From: Endozoicomonadaceae bacterium
Lineage (GTDB): Bacteria > Pseudomonadota > Gammaproteobacteria > Pseudomonadales > Endozoicomonadaceae
Direction of reading: 5' to 3'
DNA length: 38,993 nucleotides
Assembly: GCA_023146365.1 (NCBI GenBank)
Contig: JAGLCE010000016.1
Coordinates: 1 to 38,993 of the forward strand
The notes under the pieces are model-generated. The model did no database searches. It was given only the letters and a program-made list of their open reading frames with translations, and was not told the origin of the DNA. Numbering within the stretch: the first letter of the stretch is position 1; each line of letters starts with the position of its first letter. Shown here piece after piece: positions 14,523 to 23,190 of this stretch. The position numbers and the translations under genes are program-made.

Positions 14523-16295
14523 ATGGCCGGAATACGAACACTGTCTTTTGATGCCGTTGTTGTTGGTGGCGGTGGTGCTGGTATGCGTGCGGCGCTTCAG
14601 TTAACCGAATTAGGGCTGAAGACAGCCTGCGTTACCAAGGTCTTTCCCACACGTTCACACACGGTTTCTGCTCAGGGTGGAATTACCTGTGCGATTGCCA
14701 GTGCAGACCCCAATGATGATTGGCGTTGGCATATGTACGACACCGTGAAGGGGTCTGATTATATTAGTGATCAAGACGCCGTTGAGTACATGTGTTCTGT
14801 GGGTCCGCAGGCTGTCTTTGAACTAGAACACATGGGAATGCCCTTCTCTCGGACTGAAACGGGTCGAATCTATCAGCGTCCTTTTGGTGGTCAATCCAAA
14901 AACTTTGGTGATGGGGGGCAGGCAGCGAGAACCTGTGCGGCAGCGGATCGTACAGGACATGCGTTATTGCATACGTTGCATCAAGCAAATCTTAAAGGCG
15001 GAACGAGCTTTTTTAATGAGTGGTATGCCACTGATCTTGTAAAAAATCAGAGCGACCAAGTGGTGGGTGTTATTGCTATTTGTATTGAAACGGGCGAAAC
15101 CGTTCATATGAAGGCGAAAGCGACCGTACTTGCCACGGGTGGTGCGGGACGGATTTATCAGTCGACAACCAATGCGCTTATCAATACGGGGGACGGGGTT
15201 GGTATGGCTCTCCGTTCAGGTTTCCCTGTACAGGATATGGAGATGTGGCAGTTTCATCCGACCGGTATTTATGGCGCTGGTACGCTGGTGACGGAAGGGT
15301 GTCGAGGTGAGGGCGGCTATTTGGTGAATGGTCAGGGTGAGCGTTTTATGGAGCGCTATGCCCCTAACGCTAAAGATCTGGCCGGTCGTGATGTGGTTGC
15401 GCGTTCAATGGTCATTGAAATCCTTGAGGGGCGGGGTTGTGGACCTGACAAAGATCATGTGTTGCTCAAGCTTGATCATCTGGGAGAGGAGACTCTGAAT
15501 CTCCGGTTGCCGGGTGTTTGTGAGTTGTCTCGAACGTTTGCTCATGTTGATCCTGCTAAAGAGCCTATCCCTGTTGTGCCGACCTGTCACTATATGATGG
15601 GCGGTATTCCGACCAATGTGGCTGGGCAAGCTTTATCGCAGAATGTAGATGGTACTGATAAGGTGATCGACGGGCTCTATGCTTGTGGTGAAGCTGCTTG
15701 TGTGTCGGTGCATGGCGCCAATCGTCTGGGTGGTAACTCACTGCTGGATCTGATCGTCTTTGGTCGGGCGGTGGGCTTGCATATTGGGCAGAACGTCAAA
15801 GAAGGCTTTAACAGTATGGATGCCAGTGAGACCGATCTTGATCAATCGATGAGCCGATTGAATCGATTAAATCGATCGACATCGGGTGAGAGTGTTGCGG
15901 AATTACGAAAAGAGTTGCAGAGTACTATGCAACTCTATTTTGGTGTTTTCCGTGAAGGTGAGAGTATGCAGAAAGGTTTGGGTATGCTGAATGAGATCGG
16001 ACAGCGACTCACAAATTTGCATCTTGAAGATAAAAGCCAGACATTTAATACCGCTCGTATTGAGGCGCTTGAGTTGGAAAACCTCTATGAGGTTGCCTAT
16101 GCAACAGCGGTTGCCGCCGAAGAGCGCAAAGAGTCCCGTGGAGCGCATGCCCGAAACGATTTCCAGGAGCGTGATGATGAAAATTGGCTCAAGCACTCTA
16201 TCTATTTCCCTGCTGACAAGCGAATTGGCAAGCGGGATGTGAACTTTGCTCCAAAAAGCATGGAGCCGTTCCCGCCTAAAATCCGTACATATTAA
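14523..16295 (+). CDS. sdhA: Succinate dehydrogenase, flavoprotein subunit
   Basis: SdhA oxidises succinate to fumarate and passes electrons to covalently bound FAD. The protein has 590 residues (E. coli 588). Visible are the dinucleotide-binding glycines VVVGGGGAGM (residues ~12-21), the flavin-linked His in FPTRSHTVSAQGG, the substrate-side HPTGI, the active-site Arg region AGRDVVARSM and the C-terminal RGAHARNDFQERDD followed by WLKHS. It is complete, with no anomalies. It starts three bases after sdhD and is followed by sdhB after 15 bases. Confidence 0.98.
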   Translation: MAGIRTLSFDAVVVGGGGAGMRAALQLTELGLKTACVTKVFPTRSHTVSAQGGITCAIASADPNDDWRWHMYDTVKGSDYISDQDAVEYMCSVGPQAVFELEHMGMPFSRTETGRIYQRPFGGQSKNFGDGGQAARTCAAADRTGHALLHTLHQANLKGGTSFFNEWYATDLVKNQSDQVVGVIAICIETGETVHMKAKATVLATGGAGRIYQSTTNALINTGDGVGMALRSGFPVQDMEMWQFHPTGIYGAGTLVTEGCRGEGGYLVNGQGERFMERYAPNAKDLAGRDVVARSMVIEILEGRGCGPDKDHVLLKLDHLGEETLNLRLPGVCELSRTFAHVDPAKEPIPVVPTCHYMMGGIPTNVAGQALSQNVDGTDKVIDGLYACGEAACVSVHGANRLGGNSLLDLIVFGRAVGLHIGQNVKEGFNSMDASETDLDQSMSRLNRLNRSTSGESVAELRKELQSTMQLYFGVFREGESMQKGLGMLNEIGQRLTNLHLEDKSQTFNTARIEALELENLYEVAYATAVAAEERKESRGAHARNDFQERDDENWLKHSIYFPADKRIGKRDVNFAPKSMEPFPPKIRTY

Positions 16296-16310
16296 GGTGA
16301 GGGGAATATT

Positions 16311-17021
16311 ATGACGCTAACTGTGAGTGTGTACCGCTATAATCCGGACAGTGATAGTGTTCCGTATATGCAGGATTTCAAGCTTGAAATTCCTGAAGGT
16401 AAGGATCTGATGGTTCTGGATGTTCTGAATCTGCTGAAAGAGCAGGATTCGGGGCTCTCTTATCGACGATCCTGCCGCGAAGGTGTTTGTGGTTCTGATG
16501 GTATGAGTATCAGTGGGATCAGTGGGTTGGCGTGTATTACTCCACTGTCTGAGGCAGTACGTAAAGAGAGGTTGGTGCTGAGGCCTCTCCCTGGATTGCC
16601 CGTTATTCGTGACCTTGTGGTGGATATGGGGCTTTTCTACAAACAGTATGAAAAGATAAAGCCGTATCTTATCAATGATACGCCGCCGCCAGCGATCGAA
16701 CGATTACAGACGCCTGAAGAGCGTAGCAAGTTAGATGGTCTGTATGAGTGTATTCTTTGTGCGTGTTGTTCCACTTCTTGTCCTTCATTTTGGTGGAATC
16801 CAGATAAATTTGTAGGGCCTTCCGGTTTGTTGCAGGCTTATCGATTCCTCGTAGATAGTCGTGATGAAGCCACTGAGGAACGACTGGCAGCTCTCGATGA
16901 CCCTTTTAGTGTGTTTCGTTGCAGGGGCATTATGAACTGTGTTAGCGTTTGTCCAAAAGGACTTAACCCTACAAAGGCGATCGGTAAAATTCGTAATATG
17001 TTGCTAAACAGTGCTATTTAA
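16311..17021 (+). CDS. sdhB: Succinate dehydrogenase, iron-sulfur subunit
   Basis: SdhB carries the three Fe-S clusters that link FAD to quinone. The protein has 236 residues (E. coli 238). [2Fe-2S] ligands are in SCREGVCGSDGM plus the following GLACIT Cys. The [4Fe-4S] and [3Fe-4S] ligands are in CILCACCSTSCPSFWWNPDK, then FRCRGIMNCVSVCPKGLNP. The quinone-side Trp is in FWWNP. GGTGAGGGG precedes ATG 16311. It is the last gene of the sdh block; sucA follows after a 373-base structured leader. Confidence 0.98.
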   Translation: MTLTVSVYRYNPDSDSVPYMQDFKLEIPEGKDLMVLDVLNLLKEQDSGLSYRRSCREGVCGSDGMSISGISGLACITPLSEAVRKERLVLRPLPGLPVIRDLVVDMGLFYKQYEKIKPYLINDTPPPAIERLQTPEERSKLDGLYECILCACCSTSCPSFWWNPDKFVGPSGLLQAYRFLVDSRDEATEERLAALDDPFSVFRCRGIMNCVSVCPKGLNPTKAIGKIRNMLLNSAI

Positions 17022-17296
17022 CGGTAGGCGACTGCAAAGGTCTCTTTCGTCAACTGCCGAATTAGATGAGTCGTTTTATTTTATGAGTGGCTATCGACGT
17101 TAATAATATCGATAATGGATGCGTGAATTTGTACAGTTCGGATGGCTGTATTTATCCGACTGATATTTGTCTAGATAGGCGTTCAACTAGGGGCTGTTTT
17201 ATTATCAATTGTTCCTTCATTGTTGTTTTGTCGGGAGGATTGATCTGTCAGCCAGTTAAATATTTTAACTAAAAAGGGTGACCGGGCAGCACTCGG

Positions 17297-17367
17297 ACTA
17301 TCTGAGGAGAACAGCATGTGTAGCAGCATTTACTCGATGCTGATCTCCGGTTTCGGCATCAGATAGT
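17297..17367 (+). promoter_or_regulatory. Imperfect stem-loop in the sucA leader (possible cis-regulatory RNA)
   Basis: ACTATCTGA (17297-17305) pairs perfectly with TCAGATAGT (17359-17367). Directly inside, GGAGAACAGCAT (17306-17317) pairs with ATGCTGATCTCC (17337-17348) at 11 of 12 positions. A 10-base bulge (17349-17358) lies on the 3' arm and a 19-base loop closes it. CAGCAT occurs twice (17312-17317 and 17324-17329), so ATGCTG can pair with either, allowing two structures. Structured sucA leader RNAs (the sucA and sucA-II motifs) are known from comparative genomics; whether this is one of them is not established here. Confidence 0.55.
17316..17366 (+). CDS. Putative 16-residue leader peptide upstream of sucA
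   Basis: ATG 17316 is preceded by GAGGAG with a six-base spacing from GGAG, one of the best ribosome-binding sites in the window. The frame reads MCSSIYSMLISGFGIR and ends at TAG 17364-17366, 28 bases before the sucA ATG. The ORF lies wholly inside the stem-loop, and its Shine-Dalgarno (17306-17309) is in the 5' arm. A ribosome on it would melt the structure, the logic of translation-coupled control. This is inference; expression is unproven. Confidence 0.4.
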   Translation: MCSSIYSMLISGFGIR

Positions 17368-17394
17368 GACCCAATTGATTGGGGTTACAGGACA

Positions 17395-20235
17395 ATGCAA
17401 GAAGGTGTGATGCAGCGGATGTGGCGTTCGGCTCATATATCCGGGGGGAACGCTGCATATGTTGAAGAGCTATATGAGAGCTATCTCCTTGATCCCAACA
17501 CTGTGTCGGAAGAGTGGCGTGACTATTTTTCACGACTACCTCAGGTGGCCGATTCCCAGAATCCTGATGTCTCTCATTCTGCAATACGTGATATTTTCCT
17601 CCAGCTTGCTCGTCATCGACCCCGCCCAACTTCGATGGGTGAAGGTGTTGTCAGCAGTGAGCATGAACAAAAGCAGATGCTTGTTCTTCGGTTGATTTAT
17701 GCTTATCGAGTTCGTGGAAATCAGAGTGCCAATATTGATCCACTGGGTATTATGGCGCGTGAGGTCGTGCCCGACTTGACGCTTGAGTATCATGGTTTGA
17801 GTGATGCAGATCTCAATACAGAATACCAGACGGACTCTCTGTGTATTGACAAAAACGAGGCATCGTTGAGGGAGATCGTTCAGCTTCTAAAGCACACTTA
17901 CTGCGGTAGTGTGGGTGCTGAATTTATGCACATTATTGATACTCAGCAACGTAGCTGGTTCCAGCAGCGTTTGGAGAGCGTGCAATCAAGTCCGGCGATT
18001 ACGGTTGATGCCAAACATCATCTGCTTGAGAGGCTGACAGCTGCTGAAGGTTTGGAAAAATATCTAGGCACAAAGTATCCGGGTACCAAGCGATTTGGCC
18101 TTGAGGGCGGTGAATCACTGATTCCGTTGCTGGATGAGTTGATACAGCGGGCAGGAACTTACGGTACCCGTGAAATCGTTATTGGCATGGCGCACCGTGG
18201 ACGATTGAATGTACTCGTTAATATTCTTGGTAAAAACCCGTCAGAACTGTTTGATGAGTTTGAAGGGAAGAAAATGGCTGCAAATGGTTCGGGTGATGTG
18301 AAGTATCATCAGGGATTCTCTTCTAATGTCATGACGCCAGGGGGTGGGATTCATTTGGTGCTGGCTTTCAATCCCTCTCACCTTGAAATTGTCAGTCCAG
18401 TAGTAGAAGGCTCGGTCAGAGCTAGGCAAGATCGTAGACGTGACACGAAAAGAGAGTCTGTCGTTCCGATCTCCTTACACGGTGATTCGGCATTTTCCGG
18501 TCAAGGCGTTGTCATGGAAACCTTTCAGCTATCACAGACTCGCGCCTACCATACGGGCGGTACTGTCCATATTGTTATCAATAACCAAGTAGGATTCACC
18601 ACCAGTCGTCGTGATGATATGCGTTCGACAGAATATTGTACTGATGTTGCAAAAATGGTTGGTGCACCTGTTTTGCACGTGAATGGTGATGATCCTGAAG
18701 CGGTGATCTTTGTCACAAAGATGGCGATGGATTATCGCATGGAGTTCAAAAAGGATATTGTCATAGATCTGGTCTGCTATCGGCGTCGTGGTCATAACGA
18801 AGCGGATGAGCCATCATCGACTCAGCCTATGATGTACCAAAAAATCAAGGCGCAGAAAACAACTCGAATCCTTTATGCAGGCAAGTTGCTGTCGCAGGCT
18901 GTGCTCTCCGAACAGCAGGACACAAAATTCGTAGAAGATTATCGCAATGCGCTTGATAATGGCCAGCATGTTGTTAAAAGTCTGATAAAACAGTCTAACG
19001 GAGAGTTGTACGTCGATTGGGCGCCGTACTTGGATTCTAAGTGGACGGCGTGTCATGATACTCGTGTTGCGTTGGGAACACTTCAAGCGCTGGGCCAGAA
19101 AGTTTGTGAGACCCCAGAAGGTTTTGTTGCTCAGCGGCAGGTGGGGAAAATGCTGGATGACCGCAAAAAGATGGCGGCTGGAGCGCTACCGGTTAACTGG
19201 GGAATGGCTGAAATACTGGCTTATGGAACTCTCTTGAAAGAGGGGTATGGGATCCGGATGACAGGACAGGATGTAGGACGAGGCACATTCTCTCATCGTC
19301 ATGCTGTCTTGCATAGCCAGAAAGATGGCGCAACGTGGGTTCCGCTGGCTCATGTTTCTGATGATCAGTCGAAGCTTGAGATTTATGATTCCATTTTATC
19401 GGAAGAGGCTGTGTTAGCGTTTGAATATGGCTATGCGACCACTGTGCCCAATCATTTGGTGATCTGGGAGGCTCAGTTTGGTGATTTTGCTAATGGTGCC
19501 CAGGTGGTGATTGACCAGTTTATTGCCAGTGGTGAGCATAAATGGGATCGATTGTGTGGTTTGACGATGTTACTGCCACATGGATATGAAGGCCAGGGGC
19601 CTGAACACTCCTCAGCTCGTCTAGAGCGTTTTCTTCAGCTATCTGCTGAGCATAATATTCAGGTTTGTGTCCCAACGACGCCCGCCCAAATTTTTCATAT
19701 GTTACGAAGACAGGTTTTGAGGCTGCTTAGAAAACCGTTGGTCGTATTCACACCTAAAAGTCTTCTTCGACATAAATTGGCTATTTCTTCTCTGGAAGAG
19801 TTGGCGGAGGGTTCATTTTGTACGCTGATTCCCGAAGTCGATGCTCATGATGTAGCGACGATTACTCGGCTGGTGATGTGTAGTGGTAAGGTCTATTACG
19901 ATCTGCTGGAAAAACGCAGAACGGAATTGATGGATCATGTGGTCATTATACGTATTGAGCAACTTTATCCATTCCCTCAAGAAGAGCTGGATGATTTGAT
20001 AAAGGGCTATCCCAATTTAACCTCGGTTGTTTGGTGTCAGGAAGAGCCTATGAATCAGGGTGCTTGGTACTGCAGTCAGCACCATATGCACCGTGCCATT
20101 GCTCAGCACAGCAATAAACAGATACAGCTACAATATGCTGGACGTGATGCTTCTGCCGCACCGGCATGTGGATATATGTCTATCCATACGGAGCAGCAAC
20201 AAAAACTGGTAGCGAGTGCGCTGGGTCTTCACTGA
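17395..20235 (+). CDS. sucA: 2-oxoglutarate dehydrogenase E1 component
   Basis: SucA is the thiamine-diphosphate-dependent decarboxylase of the 2-oxoglutarate dehydrogenase complex. The protein has 946 residues. The start MQEGVMQRMW, then SGGNAAYVEELYE, is of the Pseudomonas type, which supports ATG 17395; its AGGA is only two bases upstream, and a second in-frame ATG at 17410 has better spacing (AAGG). Visible are the TPP-region motifs IGMAHRGRLNVLVNILGK and HGDSAFSGQGVVMETF, then VIDLVCYRRRGHNEADEP, the E1 transketolase-like RDVGRGTFSHR-type segment (QDVGRGTFSHRHAVLH) and LLPHGYEGQGPEHSSARLER. Complete, no frame problems. sucB follows after 40 bases. Confidence 0.97.
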   Translation: MQEGVMQRMWRSAHISGGNAAYVEELYESYLLDPNTVSEEWRDYFSRLPQVADSQNPDVSHSAIRDIFLQLARHRPRPTSMGEGVVSSEHEQKQMLVLRLIYAYRVRGNQSANIDPLGIMAREVVPDLTLEYHGLSDADLNTEYQTDSLCIDKNEASLREIVQLLKHTYCGSVGAEFMHIIDTQQRSWFQQRLESVQSSPAITVDAKHHLLERLTAAEGLEKYLGTKYPGTKRFGLEGGESLIPLLDELIQRAGTYGTREIVIGMAHRGRLNVLVNILGKNPSELFDEFEGKKMAANGSGDVKYHQGFSSNVMTPGGGIHLVLAFNPSHLEIVSPVVEGSVRARQDRRRDTKRESVVPISLHGDSAFSGQGVVMETFQLSQTRAYHTGGTVHIVINNQVGFTTSRRDDMRSTEYCTDVAKMVGAPVLHVNGDDPEAVIFVTKMAMDYRMEFKKDIVIDLVCYRRRGHNEADEPSSTQPMMYQKIKAQKTTRILYAGKLLSQAVLSEQQDTKFVEDYRNALDNGQHVVKSLIKQSNGELYVDWAPYLDSKWTACHDTRVALGTLQALGQKVCETPEGFVAQRQVGKMLDDRKKMAAGALPVNWGMAEILAYGTLLKEGYGIRMTGQDVGRGTFSHRHAVLHSQKDGATWVPLAHVSDDQSKLEIYDSILSEEAVLAFEYGYATTVPNHLVIWEAQFGDFANGAQVVIDQFIASGEHKWDRLCGLTMLLPHGYEGQGPEHSSARLERFLQLSAEHNIQVCVPTTPAQIFHMLRRQVLRLLRKPLVVFTPKSLLRHKLAISSLEELAEGSFCTLIPEVDAHDVATITRLVMCSGKVYYDLLEKRRTELMDHVVIIRIEQLYPFPQEELDDLIKGYPNLTSVVWCQEEPMNQGAWYCSQHHMHRAIAQHSNKQIQLQYAGRDASAAPACGYMSIHTEQQQKLVASALGLH

Positions 20236-20275
20236 GGCAGTATTAAAATAGAGTAGCTCAAGGAGCTAAATAGAC

Positions 20276-21493
20276 ATGGCCATTGAAATAAAAGCACCTA
20301 CATTCCCGGAATCTGTAGCAGACGGCACCATTTCCGTTTGGCATAAACAGCCCGGTGAAGTGTGCGTTCGTGATGAACTGCTTGTTGATATAGAAACCGA
20401 TAAGGTCGTTCTTGAGATCGTGGCACCTGTTGATGGCGTTCTCAAAGAAGTGCTGAAGGCCGAAGGGGAGACGATTGCTAGTGAAGAGTTGATTGGTATT
20501 TTTGAAGAAGGAGGGGTCGGTGTTGTGCCGGAACCGACTGTCGAAACGGTATCGTCACCAGCTCACTCTTCTGGTGCGACGACGGAGAGCTCTGCGCCTC
20601 TCAGTCCAGCAGCTCGCCGCATGGCTGATGAACATGGCCTTGATCACGGTGCAATGTCTGGTACTGGCAAAGGGGGTCGTGTTACGAAGGAAGATGTCAT
20701 TAATCATGTGGCGTCAGATACTACGGCTTCAGCCGAAAAGCCTGCACCAAAAACGGCCGTGTCGGGAGCACCGGTTCCGGGCTTTGACGGTGAGCGAGTG
20801 GAAAAACGCGTTCCTATGACCCGCCTGAGAGCTCGTATCGCTGAGAGACTGGTTGAGGCTCAGCAGTCTGCTGCTATGCTGACGACATTTAATGAAGTCA
20901 ACATGAAGCCGATCATGGGACTTCGTGCTCAGTATAAGGAGCTATTTGAGAAGCAACATGGTGTTAAAATGGGCTTCATGTCTTTTTTCGTGAAGGCCTG
21001 TGTTGAAGCACTCAAACGTCATCCTATGGCCAATGCGTCTATTGATGGTAATGATATCGTTTATCATGGTTATCAGGATATTGGCGTCGCGGTATCCAGT
21101 GACCGAGGGTTGGTGGTACCGGTGCTTCGTAATGCTGAATATATGAGCCTTGCTGATGTTGAATTAAGTATCAGGGAATATGGTCAAAAGGCCATGAAAG
21201 GAAAACTCTCCATTGAAGAGATGACGGGGGGAACCTTTACGATATCCAACGGTGGTGTGTTTGGATCATTACTCTCAACTCCTATTCTGAATCCGCCACA
21301 GTCGGCGATTCTCGGCATGCATAAGATTCAAGAGCGTCCTATGGCTGTCAATGGTGAAGTGGTTGTGCTTCCCATGATGTATCTTGCGCTCTCCTACGAT
21401 CACCGTTTGCTCGATGGCAAGGAGGCCGTAGGCTTCCTCGTGACGGTGAAAAATTTGCTGGAAGATCCTGCGCGCATGTTACTCGATATCTGA
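20276..21493 (+). CDS. sucB: 2-oxoglutarate dehydrogenase E2 component (dihydrolipoyl succinyltransferase)
   Basis: SucB transfers the succinyl group from lipoate to CoA and forms the core of the complex. The protein has 405 residues. A single lipoyl domain is at residues 1-77 with the lipoylated Lys 43 in IETDKVVLEIVAP. A Ser/Thr/Pro/Ala-rich linker follows, then the peripheral subunit-binding domain (SPAARRMADEHGL through GKGGRVTKEDV, about 105-145). The catalytic domain has the active-site His in SYDHRLLDGKEAVGFL near the C-terminus. AAGGAG lies upstream of ATG 20276. Confidence 0.97.
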   Translation: MAIEIKAPTFPESVADGTISVWHKQPGEVCVRDELLVDIETDKVVLEIVAPVDGVLKEVLKAEGETIASEELIGIFEEGGVGVVPEPTVETVSSPAHSSGATTESSAPLSPAARRMADEHGLDHGAMSGTGKGGRVTKEDVINHVASDTTASAEKPAPKTAVSGAPVPGFDGERVEKRVPMTRLRARIAERLVEAQQSAAMLTTFNEVNMKPIMGLRAQYKELFEKQHGVKMGFMSFFVKACVEALKRHPMANASIDGNDIVYHGYQDIGVAVSSDRGLVVPVLRNAEYMSLADVELSIREYGQKAMKGKLSIEEMTGGTFTISNGGVFGSLLSTPILNPPQSAILGMHKIQERPMAVNGEVVVLPMMYLALSYDHRLLDGKEAVGFLVTVKNLLEDPARMLLDI

Positions 21494-21557
21494 TTGTTTT
21501 TTGTTGGAGACGATATCAACCGCTTCCAGTTAACTGTCTTAAATCCGGGAAAGCGAT

Positions 21558-22997
21558 ATGGCTGAACAATTCGACGTGGTGATTATAGGTTCAGGACCTG
21601 CGGGTTATGTCTGCGCCATTCGTGCAGCTCAATTGGGTCTCAAAACGGCCTGTATCGAAAAGTGGGTGGATGATCAAGGTAAAGTAAAACTGGGCGGAAC
21701 CTGCCTGAATGTTGGCTGTATACCTTCAAAGGCGCTACTTGACAGCTCCTATAAATATTACGAAGCCAAAAAGTATTTTGGTGTGCACGGCATTACTACC
21801 GGTGAGGTAGATATTGATGTGCCTGCGATGATTAAGCGTAAGGATAAAATTGTCGGCAATCTCACCCAAGGCGTTGGCGGTCTGTTCAAGGCGAATGGCG
21901 TTACCTTGGTTCAGGGTACTGGCACTGTTCTGTCAGGAACACAGGTCAAGGTGACCGTTGCTGATGGCTCAAGTCAGATACTGGATACGAAGAATGTTGT
22001 CATTGCAACGGGTTCTGTTCCTGTCGAAATTCCGCCCGCTCCGATAACAGAAAATCGTATTGTTGATTCCACCGGTGCACTGGATTTTCAAGAGGTTCCT
22101 GGGCGTTTGGGTGTCATTGGTGCTGGCGTCATCGGGCTTGAACTGGGTAGTGTCTGGGCTCGTCTGGGCTCGGAAGTGATCGTTCTTGAAGCTCAGGACT
22201 CTTTCTTGGCCGCAGCAGACCAGCAGATTGCCAAGGAAGCGTCCAAGATTCTTAAGAAGCAGGGGCTGGATATTCGTCTGAGTGCGCGTGTGACCAAATC
22301 CAATGTTGACGGTAGAGAAGTGACCGTTAAATACATTGATCAGAGCGGCAAAGAGCATACCCTAGTGTTTGATAAACTGATCGTTGCGGTTGGTCGTCGA
22401 CCGTTAACTGACAATCTGATCGCACCTGATTCTGGTGTTAAGCAGGATGAACGAGGCTTCATTGTTGTCGATGAGCAGTGCCGGACAGAGATTTCCACTG
22501 TTTATGCTATCGGTGATGTGGTTCGTGGTCCCATGTTGGCGCACAAAGGTTCTGAAGAAGGTGTCATGGTCGCTGAACTAATTGCGGGTCAGCCAGTCCA
22601 AGTTAATTATGATCTCGTTCCTTCTGTTATTTACACTCATCCTGAAATTGCTTGGGTTGGAAAGACGGAAGAAGAGATCAAAGTTACGGCGGAAGAGTAC
22701 AAAGTGGGTACGTTCCCATTTGTCGCCAGTGGTCGTGCAATGGCAGCCAATGATACGGATGGCATGGTCAAAGTGATTGCTGACAAGAAAACGGATCGTA
22801 TTTTAGGCGTTCATGTGATTGGTCCGGCTGCGGCTGAATTGGTACAGCAGGGCGCAATCGCCATGGAATTTGCCGCTACTTCTGAAGATCTGGCGTTGAC
22901 GATGTTCTCGCATCCCACGGTTAGTGAAGCGCTTCACGAGGCGGCTTTGGCGGTTGATGGGCATGCCATTCACATTGCCAACCGTAAAAAACGATAA
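21558..22997 (+). CDS. lpdA: Dihydrolipoyl dehydrogenase (E3)
   Basis: Lpd reoxidises dihydrolipoamide with NAD+ using FAD and a redox disulfide. The protein has 479 residues. The FAD-binding glycines are in VVIIGSGPAGYVCAIRAAQL, the redox Cys pair (C49, C54) in GGTCLNVGCIPSKALL, the NAD-binding glycines in GVIGAGVIGLELGSVWARLG, and the catalytic His-Glu in HPTVSEALHEAAL. Its place between sucB and sucC shows that it serves the 2-oxoglutarate complex, like LpdG of Pseudomonas. It may also serve other 2-oxoacid complexes. Confidence 0.97.
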   Translation: MAEQFDVVIIGSGPAGYVCAIRAAQLGLKTACIEKWVDDQGKVKLGGTCLNVGCIPSKALLDSSYKYYEAKKYFGVHGITTGEVDIDVPAMIKRKDKIVGNLTQGVGGLFKANGVTLVQGTGTVLSGTQVKVTVADGSSQILDTKNVVIATGSVPVEIPPAPITENRIVDSTGALDFQEVPGRLGVIGAGVIGLELGSVWARLGSEVIVLEAQDSFLAAADQQIAKEASKILKKQGLDIRLSARVTKSNVDGREVTVKYIDQSGKEHTLVFDKLIVAVGRRPLTDNLIAPDSGVKQDERGFIVVDEQCRTEISTVYAIGDVVRGPMLAHKGSEEGVMVAELIAGQPVQVNYDLVPSVIYTHPEIAWVGKTEEEIKVTAEEYKVGTFPFVASGRAMAANDTDGMVKVIADKKTDRILGVHVIGPAAAELVQQGAIAMEFAATSEDLALTMFSHPTVSEALHEAALAVDGHAIHIANRKKR

Positions 22998-23054
22998 CCA
23001 CAAGTGCGATAGATTGACCGGATTGATGGTGGTTTTTGTTGTTCGCAATTGTGA

Positions 23055-23086
23055 TAGCCGTTGTAATAAATAGCCATTGTAATAAA
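23055..23086. repeat. 16-bp tandem repeat in the lpdA-sucC gap
   Basis: TAGCCGTTGTAATAAA (23055-23070) is followed directly by TAGCCATTGTAATAAA (23071-23086), one mismatch. It lies in the 193-base gap between lpdA and sucC, which may hold a separate sucC promoter or leader; I see no clear promoter. Confidence 0.85.
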
Positions 23087-23190
23087 TAATAGTATCGAGC
23101 AAAGCGTCTTTCGCTTTTAGATGTCAACGGTAAGGTCCAAGAGCCTACCAAGTAGTAAATCATCGAATTATTTTGGAAAGGGTCAAGAGC

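Larger units (their letters stand above)
17022..17394. other. sdhB-sucA intergenic region with structured sucA leader
   Basis: This 373-base region contains a short perfect palindrome AGTTAAATATTTTAACT (17254-17270), a large imperfect stem-loop (17297-17367) with a 16-codon leader ORF inside it, and a small hairpin (CCCAAT 17370-17375 with ATTGGG 17378-17383) ending just before the sucA Shine-Dalgarno. A 61-codon GTG-initiated frame at 17087-17272 looks non-coding. See the separate entries for the leader elements. Confidence 0.65.

Noticed and set aside
17087..17272. 61-codon GTG-initiated frame between sdhB and sucA
   Set aside because: It has no clear Shine-Dalgarno and an irregular composition with many Cys and Asn. 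It is followed by the structured leader, so it is more likely untranslated sequence.
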